DNA of 64,000 nt from Herbiconiux moechotypicola (GTDB lineage: Bacteria > Actinomycetota > Actinomycetes > Actinomycetales > Microbacteriaceae). Below are positions 51,159 through 59,291 of this stretch, piece by piece (the first letter of the stretch is position 1; each line of letters begins with the position of its first letter). The notes under the pieces were generated by a model that was not told where the DNA came from, ran no database searches, and worked only from the letters and a program-made list of their open reading frames with translations. Both the position numbers and the translations under genes were made by a program. Location of the stretch: NCBI RefSeq assembly GCF_024979255.1, contig NZ_JANLCN010000002.1:310001-374000 (forward strand). The letters run 5' to 3'.

Positions 51159-53752
51159 CCGTCTCCACCAGGCTCCTCCACGACGGCTGGTCGTTCACCG
51201 CGGAGGGCGCCTCGGTGCCCGCCACCGTGCGCGCCGCGGCCCTGGCGCCGGGCGCGATCCCCGCGACCGTGCCGGGCAGCGCCACCACCGACCTGCTCGC
51301 CGCCGGGCTCATCGACGACCCCTACCTCGACGACAACGAGCGGTTGCAGGGGTGGATCGGGGTGACCGACTTCTGCTACCGCACGGTGTTCTCGGTGGAC
51401 GCAGGTGCGCTCGGGCGGGAGCACCCCGAGCACCCTGAGCGCCAACAGCAGCACGAGCTCGTCTTCGAGGGGCTCGACACGGTCGCCGAGGTGAGTCTGA
51501 ACGGGGTGGAGCTCGCGAGTGTGCGCAACATGCACCGCACGTATCGCCTCGACGTGGGCGCGCAGCTGCGCGAGGGGCCGAACGAGCTCGTCGTGGCGTT
51601 CCGGTCTCCGGTGAAGGCCGCCGACGAGGCGAGCCTCGCGCTCGGGTACCGCCCTCACACGAACCACCACCCCTACAACGCGATCCGCAAGATGGCGTGC
51701 GGCTTCGGGTGGGACTGGGGCATCGACACGTCGACCAGCGGCATCTGGCGGCCGGTGCGGCTGGAGAGCTGGAGCGGGGCGCGGCTGGGTGCCGTGCGGG
51801 TGGCCGGCACGGTGGTCGAGGGGGTGCCGACCGCGGTCGCGGTGGTGGAGGTGCGGGGGAGCGGTGCGGCCGGTGGCTCGGGCGCGCTCGGCGCCGGGCT
51901 CGAGGTCGAATTCGAGGTCGCCGGGCGGGCGGTGACGGCGGCCGTGGAGACGGAGGCCGGGGCGGGCGAGGTGCGGCTCGAACTCGCGATTCCGGATGCG
52001 CGGCTGTGGTGGCCGCGCGGGCACGGCGAAGCGGTGCTGCACGACTCGGCGGTGGTGCTGCGGGAGGCGGGGCCTGCGACCGGCGAGCCCCGTGCATGCG
52101 AGTCGCCCCGCGCATCCGTGCCGCTCGACCGGGTGGAGCGCCGCATCGGCTTCCGCTCGGCCGAGTTCGTGGCGGAGCCCGCCGAGACGGGCGGAGCGGT
52201 CGAGCTGCGGGTGAACGGGCGGCCGATCGAGGTGCGGGGTGCCAACTGGATTCCCGACGACGCCTTCCCCCACCGCGTCGACCGCGCGCGCCTCGCCGAC
52301 CGGCTGGGGCATGCCGAGTACGCCGGCATCAACCTGCTCCGCGTGTGGGGCGGCGGTGTCTACGAGTCCGACGACTTCTACGGGCTCTGCGACGAGCGCG
52401 GCATCCTCACCTGGCAGGACTTCCTGCTCGCCTGCGCCGCCTACGCCGAGGAGGAGCCGCTGCGCTCCGAGTTCGAGGCCGAGGCGCGCGACGCCCTCAT
52501 CCGCCTGGGCTCGCATCCGTCGCTCGTCGTGATGAACGGCAACAACGAGAACATCTGGGGCCGGCAGGACTGGGGCTGGGAGGCGCCGCTCGACGGGCGC
52601 ACCTGGGGAGCCGGCTACTACTACGAGCTCTTCCCGGCGCTCGTGGCCGAGCTCGCCCCGCACATCCCGTACACCCCGGGCAGCCCTTTCAGCCCCGACC
52701 GCGACGCGCACCAGAACGCGGAGTCGACCGGCACGATGCACATCTGGGACCTCTGGAACGAGCGCGACTACCCGCACTACCGCGACTACCGGCCCCGCTT
52801 CGTGTCGGAGTTCGGGTGGCAGGGGCCGCCGACCTGGTCGACCCTCGTGGAGTCGGTGCACGACGACCCGCTCACCCCCGAGTCGCCCGGCATGCAGGTG
52901 CACCAGAAGGCGCTGAAGGGCAACGACAAGCTCACCGCGGGGCTGGTGGCGCACCTGCCGCTGCCCGACGACATGGCCGACTGGCACTGGGCGATGTCGC
53001 TCAACCAGGCGGTGGCGGTGCGCACGGCGATCGAGTGGTTCCGCTCGCTGGCGCCGCACTGCACGGGTTCGATCGTGTGGCAGCTCAACGACTGCTGGCC
53101 GGTCACCTCGTGGGCGGCGCTCGACGGGGCCGGCCGCCGCAAGCCGCTGCTGCACGCGCTGAGGCAGGCGCACGCCGAGCGGATGCTCACGGTGCAGCCG
53201 CGCGACGTCGGAGGGCTCGAGGTGGTGGCGCTGAACGACACGGGCGAGGCGTGGGCGGGCGAGCTGGTGGCGGAGCGGGTGGGCTTCGACGGGGCGGTCC
53301 TGGCACGGGAGACGGTGCGGGCCGAGGCGGATGCGCGGGGTGCGAGCCGGTGGACGCTGCCCGTGGCGGTGGCCACGGTCGGCGATGCCACCGGCGAGCT
53401 GCTCGTCGTGCGGCTCGGTGACGCGGTCGCGCATCACTTCTTCGCCGAGGCACGCGAGTCGGCGCTCGTCGATCCGGCGCTGCAGATCGACGCCGTGCCG
53501 GCGGCCGGCGGCGAGGGCGGCGCGGGCGGCGCGTGGACGGTCACCGTGACCGCGGGGGCCCTCGCTCGCGACGTCACCCTGCTGGTCGACCGGGTCGCCG
53601 CCGACGCCCACGTCGACGGCGGGCTCGTGACGCTGCTGCCGGGCGAGAGCGCGGTGTTCGCGGTGCGCGGGGCGGTCGGGGTGGAGGCCGGCGCGTTCGC
53701 GCATCCGGGTGTCGTGCGCACGGCCAACGACCTCGTGGCGGGGCGCCGCTGA
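51155..53752 (+). CDS. Beta-mannosidase (GH2)
   Basis: 865 residues from ATG 51155. It has a GH2 sandwich, immunoglobulin-like and barrel domains. The beta-mannosidase mark [11 protein letters not shown] is near 180. Acid/base Glu465 is in Asn-Gly-Asn-Asn-Glu-Asn and nucleophile Glu552 in Val-Ser-Glu-Phe-Gly-Trp. It removes terminal beta-mannose residues in the cytosol. Last gene of the coupled operon begun by the GH127 gene. Confidence 0.93.
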   Translation: MTVSTRLLHDGWSFTAEGASVPATVRAAALAPGAIPATVPGSATTDLLAAGLIDDPYLDDNERLQGWIGVTDFCYRTVFSVDAGALGREHPEHPERQQQHELVFEGLDTVAEVSLNGVELASVRNMHRTYRLDVGAQLREGPNELVVAFRSPVKAADEASLALGYRPHTNHHPYNAIRKMACGFGWDWGIDTSTSGIWRPVRLESWSGARLGAVRVAGTVVEGVPTAVAVVEVRGSGAAGGSGALGAGLEVEFEVAGRAVTAAVETEAGAGEVRLELAIPDARLWWPRGHGEAVLHDSAVVLREAGPATGEPRACESPRASVPLDRVERRIGFRSAEFVAEPAETGGAVELRVNGRPIEVRGANWIPDDAFPHRVDRARLADRLGHAEYAGINLLRVWGGGVYESDDFYGLCDERGILTWQDFLLACAAYAEEEPLRSEFEAEARDALIRLGSHPSLVVMNGNNENIWGRQDWGWEAPLDGRTWGAGYYYELFPALVAELAPHIPYTPGSPFSPDRDAHQNAESTGTMHIWDLWNERDYPHYRDYRPRFVSEFGWQGPPTWSTLVESVHDDPLTPESPGMQVHQKALKGNDKLTAGLVAHLPLPDDMADWHWAMSLNQAVAVRTAIEWFRSLAPHCTGSIVWQLNDCWPVTSWAALDGAGRRKPLLHALRQAHAERMLTVQPRDVGGLEVVALNDTGEAWAGELVAERVGFDGAVLARETVRAEADARGASRWTLPVAVATVGDATGELLVVRLGDAVAHHFFAEARESALVDPALQIDAVPAAGGEGGAGGAWTVTVTAGALARDVTLLVDRVAADAHVDGGLVTLLPGESAVFAVRGAVGVEAGAFAHPGVVRTANDLVAGRR

Positions 53753-53803
53753 GGAGACGCTGAGGGGCACTGGCAGTGCCTCTCGGGGTGGAGGCGGGAG
53801 GCG

Positions 53804-53809
53804 TAGCGT
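53804..53809 (+). promoter_or_regulatory. -10 box, leaderless start of the aldo/keto reductase gene
   Basis: TAGCGT, 7 nt before ATG 53817. It suggests that the gene is transcribed separately from the GH2 operon. Confidence 0.5.
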
Positions 53810-53816
53810 TCAGCAC

Positions 53817-54707
53817 ATGAGCACTCCCGTCTTCACCCTGAACAACGGCGTCGAGATCCCGGTCATCGGGCTCGGCGTCTACCAGAGCGCGCCCGAGGAG
53901 ACCGCGGCCGCGGTCGACACCGCGCTCCGCACCGGCTACCGCCACATCGACACCGCGGCCGCCTACCGCAACGAGCGCGAGGTGGGGGAGGGCATCCGTC
54001 GTTCGGGCGTCGACCGCTCCGAGATCTTCGTCGAGACCAAGGTGTGGGTGAGCGACTACGGCTACGACCAGACGCTGCACGCCTTCGGGAAGGCCACCGG
54101 CAAGCTCGGCTTCGACACGCTCGACCTGCTCATCCTGCACCAGCCCGCGCCCGCCCGTTTCGAGCAGACCATCGCGGCCTACAAGGCGCTCGAGACCCTG
54201 CTCGACGAGGGGCGCGTGCGCTCCATCGGTGTGAGCAACTTCACGCCCGCGCAGCTCGACCGGTTCCTCGGCGAGGTGTCGGTGGTGCCCGCGGTCAACC
54301 AGGTCGAGCTGCACCCCTATTTCGTGCAGCCCGCGCTGCAGGCGGCGGATGCGGAGCACGGCATCCTCACGCAGGCCTGGTCGCCGATCGGCGGCATCAC
54401 CTTCTACCCCGGCTGGGGAGACGACCGGCGCAGCGTTCTCGACGACGAGACCATCGGGGCGATCGCCGCCGCGCACGGCAAGTCGGCGGCGCAGGTGATG
54501 CTGCGGTGGCACCTCCAGCAGGGCCGCTCGGCCATCCCCAAGTCGACCAACCCGGTGCGCATCGCCCAGAACTTCGACGTCTTCGACTTCGAGCTCTCCG
54601 CCGCCGAGCTCGCCTCCATCGACGCCCTCGACACCGGCCGCCGCGGCGGCCCCGACCCCGAGGTCGACCGCCCCGCCTTCTACGACTTCGTCATCGACGA
54701 GGCCTGA
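53817..54707 (+). CDS. Aldo/keto reductase
   Basis: 296 residues from ATG 53817. AKR signatures are in order: His-Ile-Asp-Thr-Ala-Ala-Ala-Tyr (Asp and Tyr of the tetrad), Glu-Thr-Lys-Val-Trp (Lys), Leu-Ile-Leu-His-Gln-Pro (His), then Ile-Gly-Val-Ser-Asn-Phe and the NADP-binding Ile-Pro-Lys-Ser-Thr-Asn-Pro. AKR5-like, often active on 2,5-diketogluconate or small carbonyls. It follows the glycosidase operon by 64 bp and could reduce a released sugar or aldehyde. Confidence 0.92.
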   Translation: MSTPVFTLNNGVEIPVIGLGVYQSAPEETAAAVDTALRTGYRHIDTAAAYRNEREVGEGIRRSGVDRSEIFVETKVWVSDYGYDQTLHAFGKATGKLGFDTLDLLILHQPAPARFEQTIAAYKALETLLDEGRVRSIGVSNFTPAQLDRFLGEVSVVPAVNQVELHPYFVQPALQAADAEHGILTQAWSPIGGITFYPGWGDDRRSVLDDETIGAIAAAHGKSAAQVMLRWHLQQGRSAIPKSTNPVRIAQNFDVFDFELSAAELASIDALDTGRRGGPDPEVDRPAFYDFVIDEA

Positions 54708-54794
54708 CCGCGCCGCGCCCGAACGCGAGGGATTGTCGCAAACCCCTGTTCGCGATATCCTCTCCCCTGCAACCCGCATTAGCGGGGAGAAGTG

Positions 54795-54831
54795 GACTCG
54801 GCAGCCTTCCGGACGGTGGGTGAGCCGAGTC
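54795..54831. other. Hairpin in the gap after the aldo/keto reductase gene
   Basis: GACTCGGC (54795-54802) and GCCGAGTC (54824-54831) form a perfect 8-bp stem with a 21-nt loop. It may end transcription of the reductase gene. In the rest of 54708-54837 I see nothing beyond weak G+C-rich dyads. Confidence 0.3.
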
Positions 54832-54837
54832 TCGCGT

Positions 54838-55014
54838 TTAACCGCGGTATCTGGTCGCGCCGCCGATGAGCGGCTCGACCAGTTTGCTCCACTCCCCACC
54901 CTTGACGGCCGCCCAAGCGACGGCATCAGGAATCCAGAGCAGGGGCTCGGTGGAGGCGCGAGCGTGACTGTAGCTCACGACCTCCCGGAGTCCTCGCCGA
55001 TCGAACTCGCGGGC
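54838..55014 (-). pseudogene. C-terminal remnant of a lost gene
   Basis: The minus-strand frame ending at 54838 reads as a sensible protein tail of about 58 residues (Glu-Pro-Leu-Leu-Trp-Ile-Pro-Asp-Ala-Val-Ala-Trp-Ala-Ala-Val-Lys-Gly-Gly-Glu-Trp). From memory it resembles the end of DUF3800-like actinobacterial proteins. Upstream the same frame runs into the crcB gene, where it is only a shadow. The rest of the gene is therefore missing, presumably replaced at the junction near 55015. Confidence 0.45.
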
Positions 55015-55020
55015 TAGCCT
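55015..55020 (+). promoter_or_regulatory. -10 box, leaderless start of the first crcB
   Basis: TAGCCT, 6 nt before GTG 55027, which favours 55027 over the GTG at 55024. No fluoride-riboswitch pattern is visible upstream. Confidence 0.5.
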
Positions 55021-55026
55021 GGGGTG

Positions 55027-55527
55027 GTGAGCAGACCGGGCCGGCAGACGTCGCGGGGTGGGGCGCGGGCGCTGCATGTGCGGCCGGGGCTCATCGCGCT
55101 GGTCGCGGCCGGCGGGGTCGTGGGCACGGCCTTGCGCGAGGCGGTGGTGCTGCTGATCGGGCCGACGGGCGACTTTCCGCTCGCGATCTTCCTCATCAAC
55201 GTCGTGGGCGCGTTCGTGCTCGGCGCGTTGCTGGTGGCGCTCGCCGGCCTCGGCGACGACACGGGCCGGCGTCGCCTCGTGCGCCTCGGCGTCGGTACAG
55301 GGGTGCTTGGCGGGTTCACCACGTACTCCGCGCTCAGCACCGACACAGCACACCTCCTGTCGGGCGGGGGTGCCGGCGTCGGTGTCGCACTCGTCTACGG
55401 CCTCCTCACGGTGCTCGTCGGCGGCGCCGCCAGCTGGCTCGGGATGTTCGTGGGCGGCTACGCAGACCGTCGCCTGCGCGCACGGGTACCCGTCGATCCC
55501 GACGAGATGCCGGAGGCCGGCCGGTGA
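55027..55527 (+). CDS. crcB: Fluoride efflux protein CrcB/FluC, first copy
   Basis: 166 residues from GTG 55027, four membrane helices. FluC marks are Phe-Leu-Ile-Asn-Val-Val-Gly-Ala-Phe and Gly-Gly-Phe-Thr-Thr-Tyr-Ser, which hold the pore Asn and Phe-box residues. It exports fluoride as half of a dual-topology pair. It overlaps the second copy by GTGA, as is usual for heterodimeric FluC in actinobacteria. Confidence 0.92.
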   Translation: MSRPGRQTSRGGARALHVRPGLIALVAAGGVVGTALREAVVLLIGPTGDFPLAIFLINVVGAFVLGALLVALAGLGDDTGRRRLVRLGVGTGVLGGFTTYSALSTDTAHLLSGGGAGVGVALVYGLLTVLVGGAASWLGMFVGGYADRRLRARVPVDPDEMPEAGR

Positions 55528-55907
55528 CCGCGCTGGTGTTCGTGGCGCTCTCCCTCGCGGGCGGACTCGGCGCCGCCCTGCGGTTCGTGGTCGACGGCGT
55601 GGTCAAGGCGCGCATCCGCTCGTCGTTCCCCGTGGGCGTGATGCTCATCAACCTCTCGGGATCGCTGCTGCTCGGCTTCTTCACCGGCCTCGCACTCGGC
55701 GCGGTGCTCTCGCCGGAGTGGCTGCTCATCGTCGGCACCGGCTTCCTCGGCGGCTACACCACCTTCAGCACCGCCAGCTTCGAGACCGTCCGCCTCCTCC
55801 AGACGGGCCGCCTCACCGCCGGCCTCCTCAACGGCCTCGGCATGCTCGCCGCCACCGTCTCCCTCTCCTACCTCGGCCTCTGGCTCGGCACCCTCCTCGC
55901 CGGGTAA
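55524..55907 (+). CDS. crcB: Fluoride efflux protein CrcB/FluC, second copy
   Basis: 127 residues from GTG 55524, four helices, with Leu-Ile-Asn-Leu-Ser-Gly-Ser and Gly-Gly-Tyr-Thr-Thr-Phe-Ser-Thr. Presumably the opposite-topology partner of the first copy. Its stop TAA (55905-55907) directly precedes, in the same frame, the truncated DUF1016 sequence. Confidence 0.93.
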   Translation: MTALVFVALSLAGGLGAALRFVVDGVVKARIRSSFPVGVMLINLSGSLLLGFFTGLALGAVLSPEWLLIVGTGFLGGYTTFSTASFETVRLLQTGRLTAGLLNGLGMLAATVSLSYLGLWLGTLLAG

Positions 55908-56666
55908 AGACAGCAGCACGTACTGAACTCTCGTCAGTCCGCACAGCGTCGCGTCAACACGGAATTGATCGCGCTGTACTGGCGGATAGGCGGGGTGATC
56001 GATGCTCGCCAATCATCGGGAGGGTGGGGCAGCAAGGTCATCGCACGGCTTGCCGGAGATCTGCGGACGGCGTTCCCGGAGATGAAGGGGTTCTCACCCA
56101 GGAACCTCACCTACATGAGAACGTTCGCCGCGGCGTGGCCGAACTCAATTGCGCAACACGCTGTTGCGCAATTGCCGTGGCTGTACGTGCTCGACTTCCT
56201 CGCCATGACCGGCGCCGCGAAGGAGCGCGAACTCGAACAGGCGCTGGTCGACCGCATCATCCACACGCTACGCGAGCTGGGCGACGGCTATGCGTTCGTG
56301 GGTAAGCAGGTGCACTTCGAGGTCGACGGCGACGACTTCTTCGTCGATCTGCTGTTCTTCCACGTCGAGCAGCTCCGCTACATCGTCGTCGAACTGAAGT
56401 CGGGCAAGTTCTCGCCCGAACACCTCGGGCAACTGGGGTTCTACGTAGCGCTTGTCGATGACAAGCTCCGCCGCCCACAGCATGCCGAGACCGTGGGCCT
56501 GCTGCTCGTCTCAGACAAGAACGATGCCGTCGTCCGCTACTCCCTCGGCGCGCACGCGACTCCGATCGGTGTCGCCGGCTACGAAATGCTGCCCCCCGCG
56601 ATCCGCGGAGCCCTCCCCTCGGAGGGGCGCCTACTCGCAGCCCTGGCGCAGTCGGTCGCTCAGTAG
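55908..56666 (+). pseudogene. Truncated, internally deleted YhcG/DUF1016 nuclease gene
   Basis: The frame opens right after the crcB stop and reads Asn-Ser-Arg-Gln-Ser-Ala-Gln-Arg-Arg-Val-Asn-Thr-Glu-Leu, the YhcG N-terminal helix without its first residues. The only plausible start, TTG 55965, lies inside this conserved region. After Val-Ala-Gln-Leu-Pro-Trp the sequence jumps to Tyr-Val-Leu-Asp-Phe-Leu-Ala. About 80 residues normally found between these are missing, in frame. The C-terminal PD-(D/E)XK part is intact (Val-Asp-Leu-Leu-Phe-Phe, Val-Val-Glu-Leu-Lys-Ser-Gly-Lys-Phe). The last 7 bp overlap the convergent PIN gene. Confidence 0.75.
56146..56174. repeat. Perfect 13-bp inverted repeat beside the YhcG deletion
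   Basis: CAATTGCGCAACA (56146-56158) and TGTTGCGCAATTG (56162-56174) are perfect complements with spacer CGC. The repeat codes Ile-Ala-Gln-His-Ala-Val-Ala-Gln-Leu and ends 7 bp before the internal deletion junction. Confidence 0.8.
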
Positions 56667-57211
56667 AGCTTCTCCCGGGCCGCTTCCACGAAACGCGGCA
56701 CGCCGGCGCGGGTGAGCGCGAGCAGGAGGTCGTCGACGGTCATCGCCGGCGAGTCGTACCCGTCGACGAGTTCGACCAAGGCGCGGAGTGTGGGCGCGTG
56801 GTAGAGGTCGAGCTGATCCAGCAGGAACTCGTCGGGGTGGACGACTTCGAGATCGAACGGCTCGACGGATGCGGCCGGGAAGTCCTTCGTATTGAAGGTC
56901 ACGAGCACTTCGGCACCGCCCCGGACAGCGGCTGCGAGGACGTGCCGATCCTTGTGGTCGTTCGTCATCGTGGGCACCAGGTCGTCATAGCCACTGACCA
57001 TCGCATCGGCGAAGTAGCGCTCCATGGTGCCGACACGTCTCTCGACGAGCTTCGGGTCTTCGCCGTTCTTCACGAGATTCTTCGCCAGCTCGAACAGGAT
57101 GTCCCTCGACCACAACGGCCGGAACAAACCGCGGTCGGCCAACTCGAGGATGAAGTCATTCAGCAGCGCCCCGTAGAGAACGTTGGTGTCGAAGAAAGCG
57201 GGAAAGCTCAC
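56660..57211 (-). CDS. PIN-domain ribonuclease toxin (VapC-like)
   Basis: 183 residues from GTG 57211. PIN features: Phe-Phe-Asp8-Thr-Asn-Val-Leu at the start, a central Glu (Asp-Ile-Leu-Phe-Glu-Leu), Asn-Asp-His-Lys-Asp-Arg-His-Val-Leu-Ala-Ala-Ala, and Thr-Phe-Asn-Thr-Lys-Asp-Phe-Pro near 118. A C-terminal extension of about 45 residues is not part of the minimal PIN fold. It is expected to cut RNA. The start overlaps the antitoxin stop (GTGA), so toxin is translated only after antitoxin. Confidence 0.88.
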   Translation of the reverse strand: MSFPAFFDTNVLYGALLNDFILELADRGLFRPLWSRDILFELAKNLVKNGEDPKLVERRVGTMERYFADAMVSGYDDLVPTMTNDHKDRHVLAAAVRGGAEVLVTFNTKDFPAASVEPFDLEVVHPDEFLLDQLDLYHAPTLRALVELVDGYDSPAMTVDDLLLALTRAGVPRFVEAAREKLY

Positions 57212-57735
57212 TCAGCGTCGAACTCCTCGAGACGCTTCACGACGGCCGGATTGCCCACCTGCACCTTCGCTCCGAGGCTGTCACGCTGCAACTCCCTCAG
57301 CGCAGCGCGGCGCTCGGCGCGGAAGCTCGACTGATAGGCGACCAGATCCTCCAATCGGACACGGCGGTGACGGCCGGGTTTGTCGTACGCGATGTCACCG
57401 GCCTCCAGAAGGCGCACCAGCGTCGGACGGCTGATGCCGAGGAAGTCCGCGGCCTGCTGAGTCGTCATGGTCATGCCCTGCGGCACGATCGTGATGCCCT
57501 GGCCCGCGGCGAGCGCATTCGTCACCTGGTCGAGGATGCGGAAGATCTCATCAGGGATCGGGCGGGCCGCACCCTGGGGGTCGACCAGCGCGGCCTTGGA
57601 CGAGTTCTTCGTGAGAAAGAGCTCGAGCTCACGCATCAACTCGGCGAAGTCGAGAATCTCCTCGCGCGCCTCGGCCTCGGGGAGGTAAGTCTGTGCCTTT
57701 CGGGCACCGCGCTGCGCATCGATCGGCGTGCTCAT
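57208..57735 (-). CDS. Antitoxin with excisionase-type HTH domain
   Basis: 175 residues. The N-terminal helical half (1-80) is unrecognised. The centre (about 88-135) is an HTH_17/excisionase domain: Thr-Thr-Gln-Gln-Ala-Ala-Asp-Phe-Leu-Gly-Ile-Ser-Arg-Pro-Thr-Leu, then Gly-Arg-His-Arg-Arg-Val. The C-terminal helix probably wraps the toxin. It precedes the PIN gene in a coupled pair and likely represses the operon through the inverted repeat at 57739-57749. The start is leaderless. Confidence 0.85.
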   Translation of the reverse strand: MSTPIDAQRGARKAQTYLPEAEAREEILDFAELMRELELFLTKNSSKAALVDPQGAARPIPDEIFRILDQVTNALAAGQGITIVPQGMTMTTQQAADFLGISRPTLVRLLEAGDIAYDKPGRHRRVRLEDLVAYQSSFRAERRAALRELQRDSLGAKVQVGNPAVVKRLEEFDAE

Positions 57736-57738
57736 GAC

Positions 57739-57749
57739 GCTAGTCTAGC
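57739..57749. promoter_or_regulatory. Operator over the -10 box of the toxin-antitoxin operon
   Basis: GCTAG-T-CTAGC is a perfect inverted repeat 3 bp before the antitoxin ATG. On the minus strand it contains TAGACT (57742-57747), 6 nt before ATG 57735, so a protein bound here would block a leaderless promoter. Confidence 0.6.
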
Positions 57750-57760
57750 CAGGCAAAACG

Positions 57761-57794
57761 AAAAAATCGAACACGCCAGCGGCGCTGACGCCGC
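57761..57794 (-). terminator. Hairpin and T-tract after the MFS gene
   Basis: GCGGCG-CTGA-CGCCGC (57779-57794) forms a 6-bp stem right after the MFS stop. On the minus strand it is followed, about 12 nt later, by a run of six T (57761-57766). The spacing is longer than in a textbook terminator. Confidence 0.55.
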
Positions 57795-57797
57795 GGG

Positions 57798-59186
57798 TCA
57801 CGCCGCCTTCGCGCGCACCGGCAGTATGAGCAGCAGCCCCACGAGCAGCACCAGCACGATGCCCAGGATGCCCCAGTACTGCGCGTTCGCCCCAGGCCCC
57901 AGCACGGCGACGCCGATGCCGATGAACAGCGTGAACATCGCCGGCGACAGGAAGGTGGCCGCCTTGCCGGTGGTGGCGTACAGCCCGAAGATCTCGCCGT
58001 CGCGGCCGGCCGGGATGCGGCGGGCGAGGAACGAGCGGCTGGCGGCCTGGGCGGGCCCCACGAAGGCGCAGAGGGCGAGCCCGAAGATCCAGAACACGGT
58101 CTGCCCGGCGTCGTGCAAGAAGAACACGGCGGTGCCGCACACCACGAGCCCGACGAGCGACCCCACGATGACGGGCTTGGCTCCGAAGCGGTCGTCGAGC
58201 AGCCCCACGAGGATGGTGGACGCCCCCGCCACCACGTTGGCGGCGATGGCGAACACGATCACCTGCCCCGACGAGAACCCGAACGACCCGGCCGCCAGCA
58301 CCCCGCCGAAGGTGAACACCCCGGTGAGTCCGTCGCGGAACACGGCGCTCGCGATGAGGAAGTACACCGTCTGCCGGCTCTCGCGGAACAGCGCCCGCAC
58401 GTCGCGGAACAGCACCCCGTACGAGGCGAAGAACCCCACCCGGCCCCCACGAGCATCCGCCCCCGCCCCCGCGGGCGACGAGTACTCGGGCACCGCGAGC
58501 AGCACCGGCAGCGCGAACAACCCGAACCACACCGCCGACGCCAGCACCGTCACCCGCACGGGCAGCCCGTCGGTGGACGGCACCCCGAACAGCGCGGTGC
58601 CGCCGATGGGCTCGATGAACCCGAAGTACACGATGAGCAGCAGCACGATGCCCCCGACGTACCCCATCCCCCATCCGAACCCCGACACCTTGCCGATGGT
58701 CTTCGGCGTGGAGACCTGCACGATCATGGCGTTGTAGTTCACGCTCGCGAACTCGAAGAACACGGTTCCGGCCGCGAGCAGGAAGAGTCCGAGCCAGAGG
58801 TAGCCGGGGTCGGGCGCCACGAAGAACATGAGCGCGCTGAGCGCCACCACGATGTAGGTGTTGACCGCCAGCCAGAGCTTGCGCCGCCCGCGCCGGTCGG
58901 AACGCTGCCCGGTCACCGGCGCCAGCAGGGCCACGAGCACGCCCGCGATCGTCATCGCGATGCCGAGCTGCGCCGACACAGCGGTCTCCCCGCCGAACGA
59001 GTCGCTGGTGAGGTAGACGGTGAAGACGAAGGTGGTGATGACCGCGTTGAAGGAGGCGGAGCCCCAGTCCCAGAGGCCCCACGCGAGCACGTGCGACCGC
59101 TTGGGAGCGAGCCCGTCGGATGCGGCGGCTGCGGCTTCGAGGCTGGTCGCCGCCGGGAGCGTCGGGGCGGTGGATCCGTCGGTCAT
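57798..59186 (-). CDS. MFS transporter, UMF1/Atg22-like
   Basis: 462 residues from ATG 59186, twelve membrane helices. The UMF1-type N-terminal helix Ala-Trp-Gly-Leu-Trp-Asp-Trp-Gly-Ser-Ala-Ser-Phe-Asn-Ala and the loop Arg-Ser-Asp-Arg-Arg-Gly-Arg-Arg-Lys are present. The substrate is unknown; relatives in yeast vacuoles export amino acids. GTG 59192 is an alternative start, but TACTGT (59193-59198) 6 nt from GTG-CAC-ATG favours the ATG as a leaderless start. Confidence 0.85.
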   Translation of the reverse strand: MTDGSTAPTLPAATSLEAAAAASDGLAPKRSHVLAWGLWDWGSASFNAVITTFVFTVYLTSDSFGGETAVSAQLGIAMTIAGVLVALLAPVTGQRSDRRGRRKLWLAVNTYIVVALSALMFFVAPDPGYLWLGLFLLAAGTVFFEFASVNYNAMIVQVSTPKTIGKVSGFGWGMGYVGGIVLLLIVYFGFIEPIGGTALFGVPSTDGLPVRVTVLASAVWFGLFALPVLLAVPEYSSPAGAGADARGGRVGFFASYGVLFRDVRALFRESRQTVYFLIASAVFRDGLTGVFTFGGVLAAGSFGFSSGQVIVFAIAANVVAGASTILVGLLDDRFGAKPVIVGSLVGLVVCGTAVFFLHDAGQTVFWIFGLALCAFVGPAQAASRSFLARRIPAGRDGEIFGLYATTGKAATFLSPAMFTLFIGIGVAVLGPGANAQYWGILGIVLVLLVGLLLILPVRAKAA

Positions 59187-59192
59187 GTGCAC

Positions 59193-59198
59193 ACAGTA
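59193..59198 (-). promoter_or_regulatory. -10 box, leaderless start of the MFS gene
   Basis: TACTGT on the minus strand, 6 nt before ATG 59186. Confidence 0.45.
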
Positions 59199-59291
59199 GA
59201 CCCCGCGTGTGAACTTCCCGGTGAACGGCGACGAGGCGCCCCCGGATGCTCGGGGACGCCTCGTGCGAGGGGCGGTGCGGTGCGCCGCGGG

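Noticed and set aside
54708-55026. Fluoride riboswitch before crcB
   Set aside because: I could not find the conserved core of the crcB motif; the -10 box 6 nt before GTG leaves no room for a leader.
54838-55353. A full-length minus-strand gene over the first crcB
   Set aside because: Only the last 58 or so codons read like a protein; the rest is antisense to an intact crcB, so I kept a remnant.
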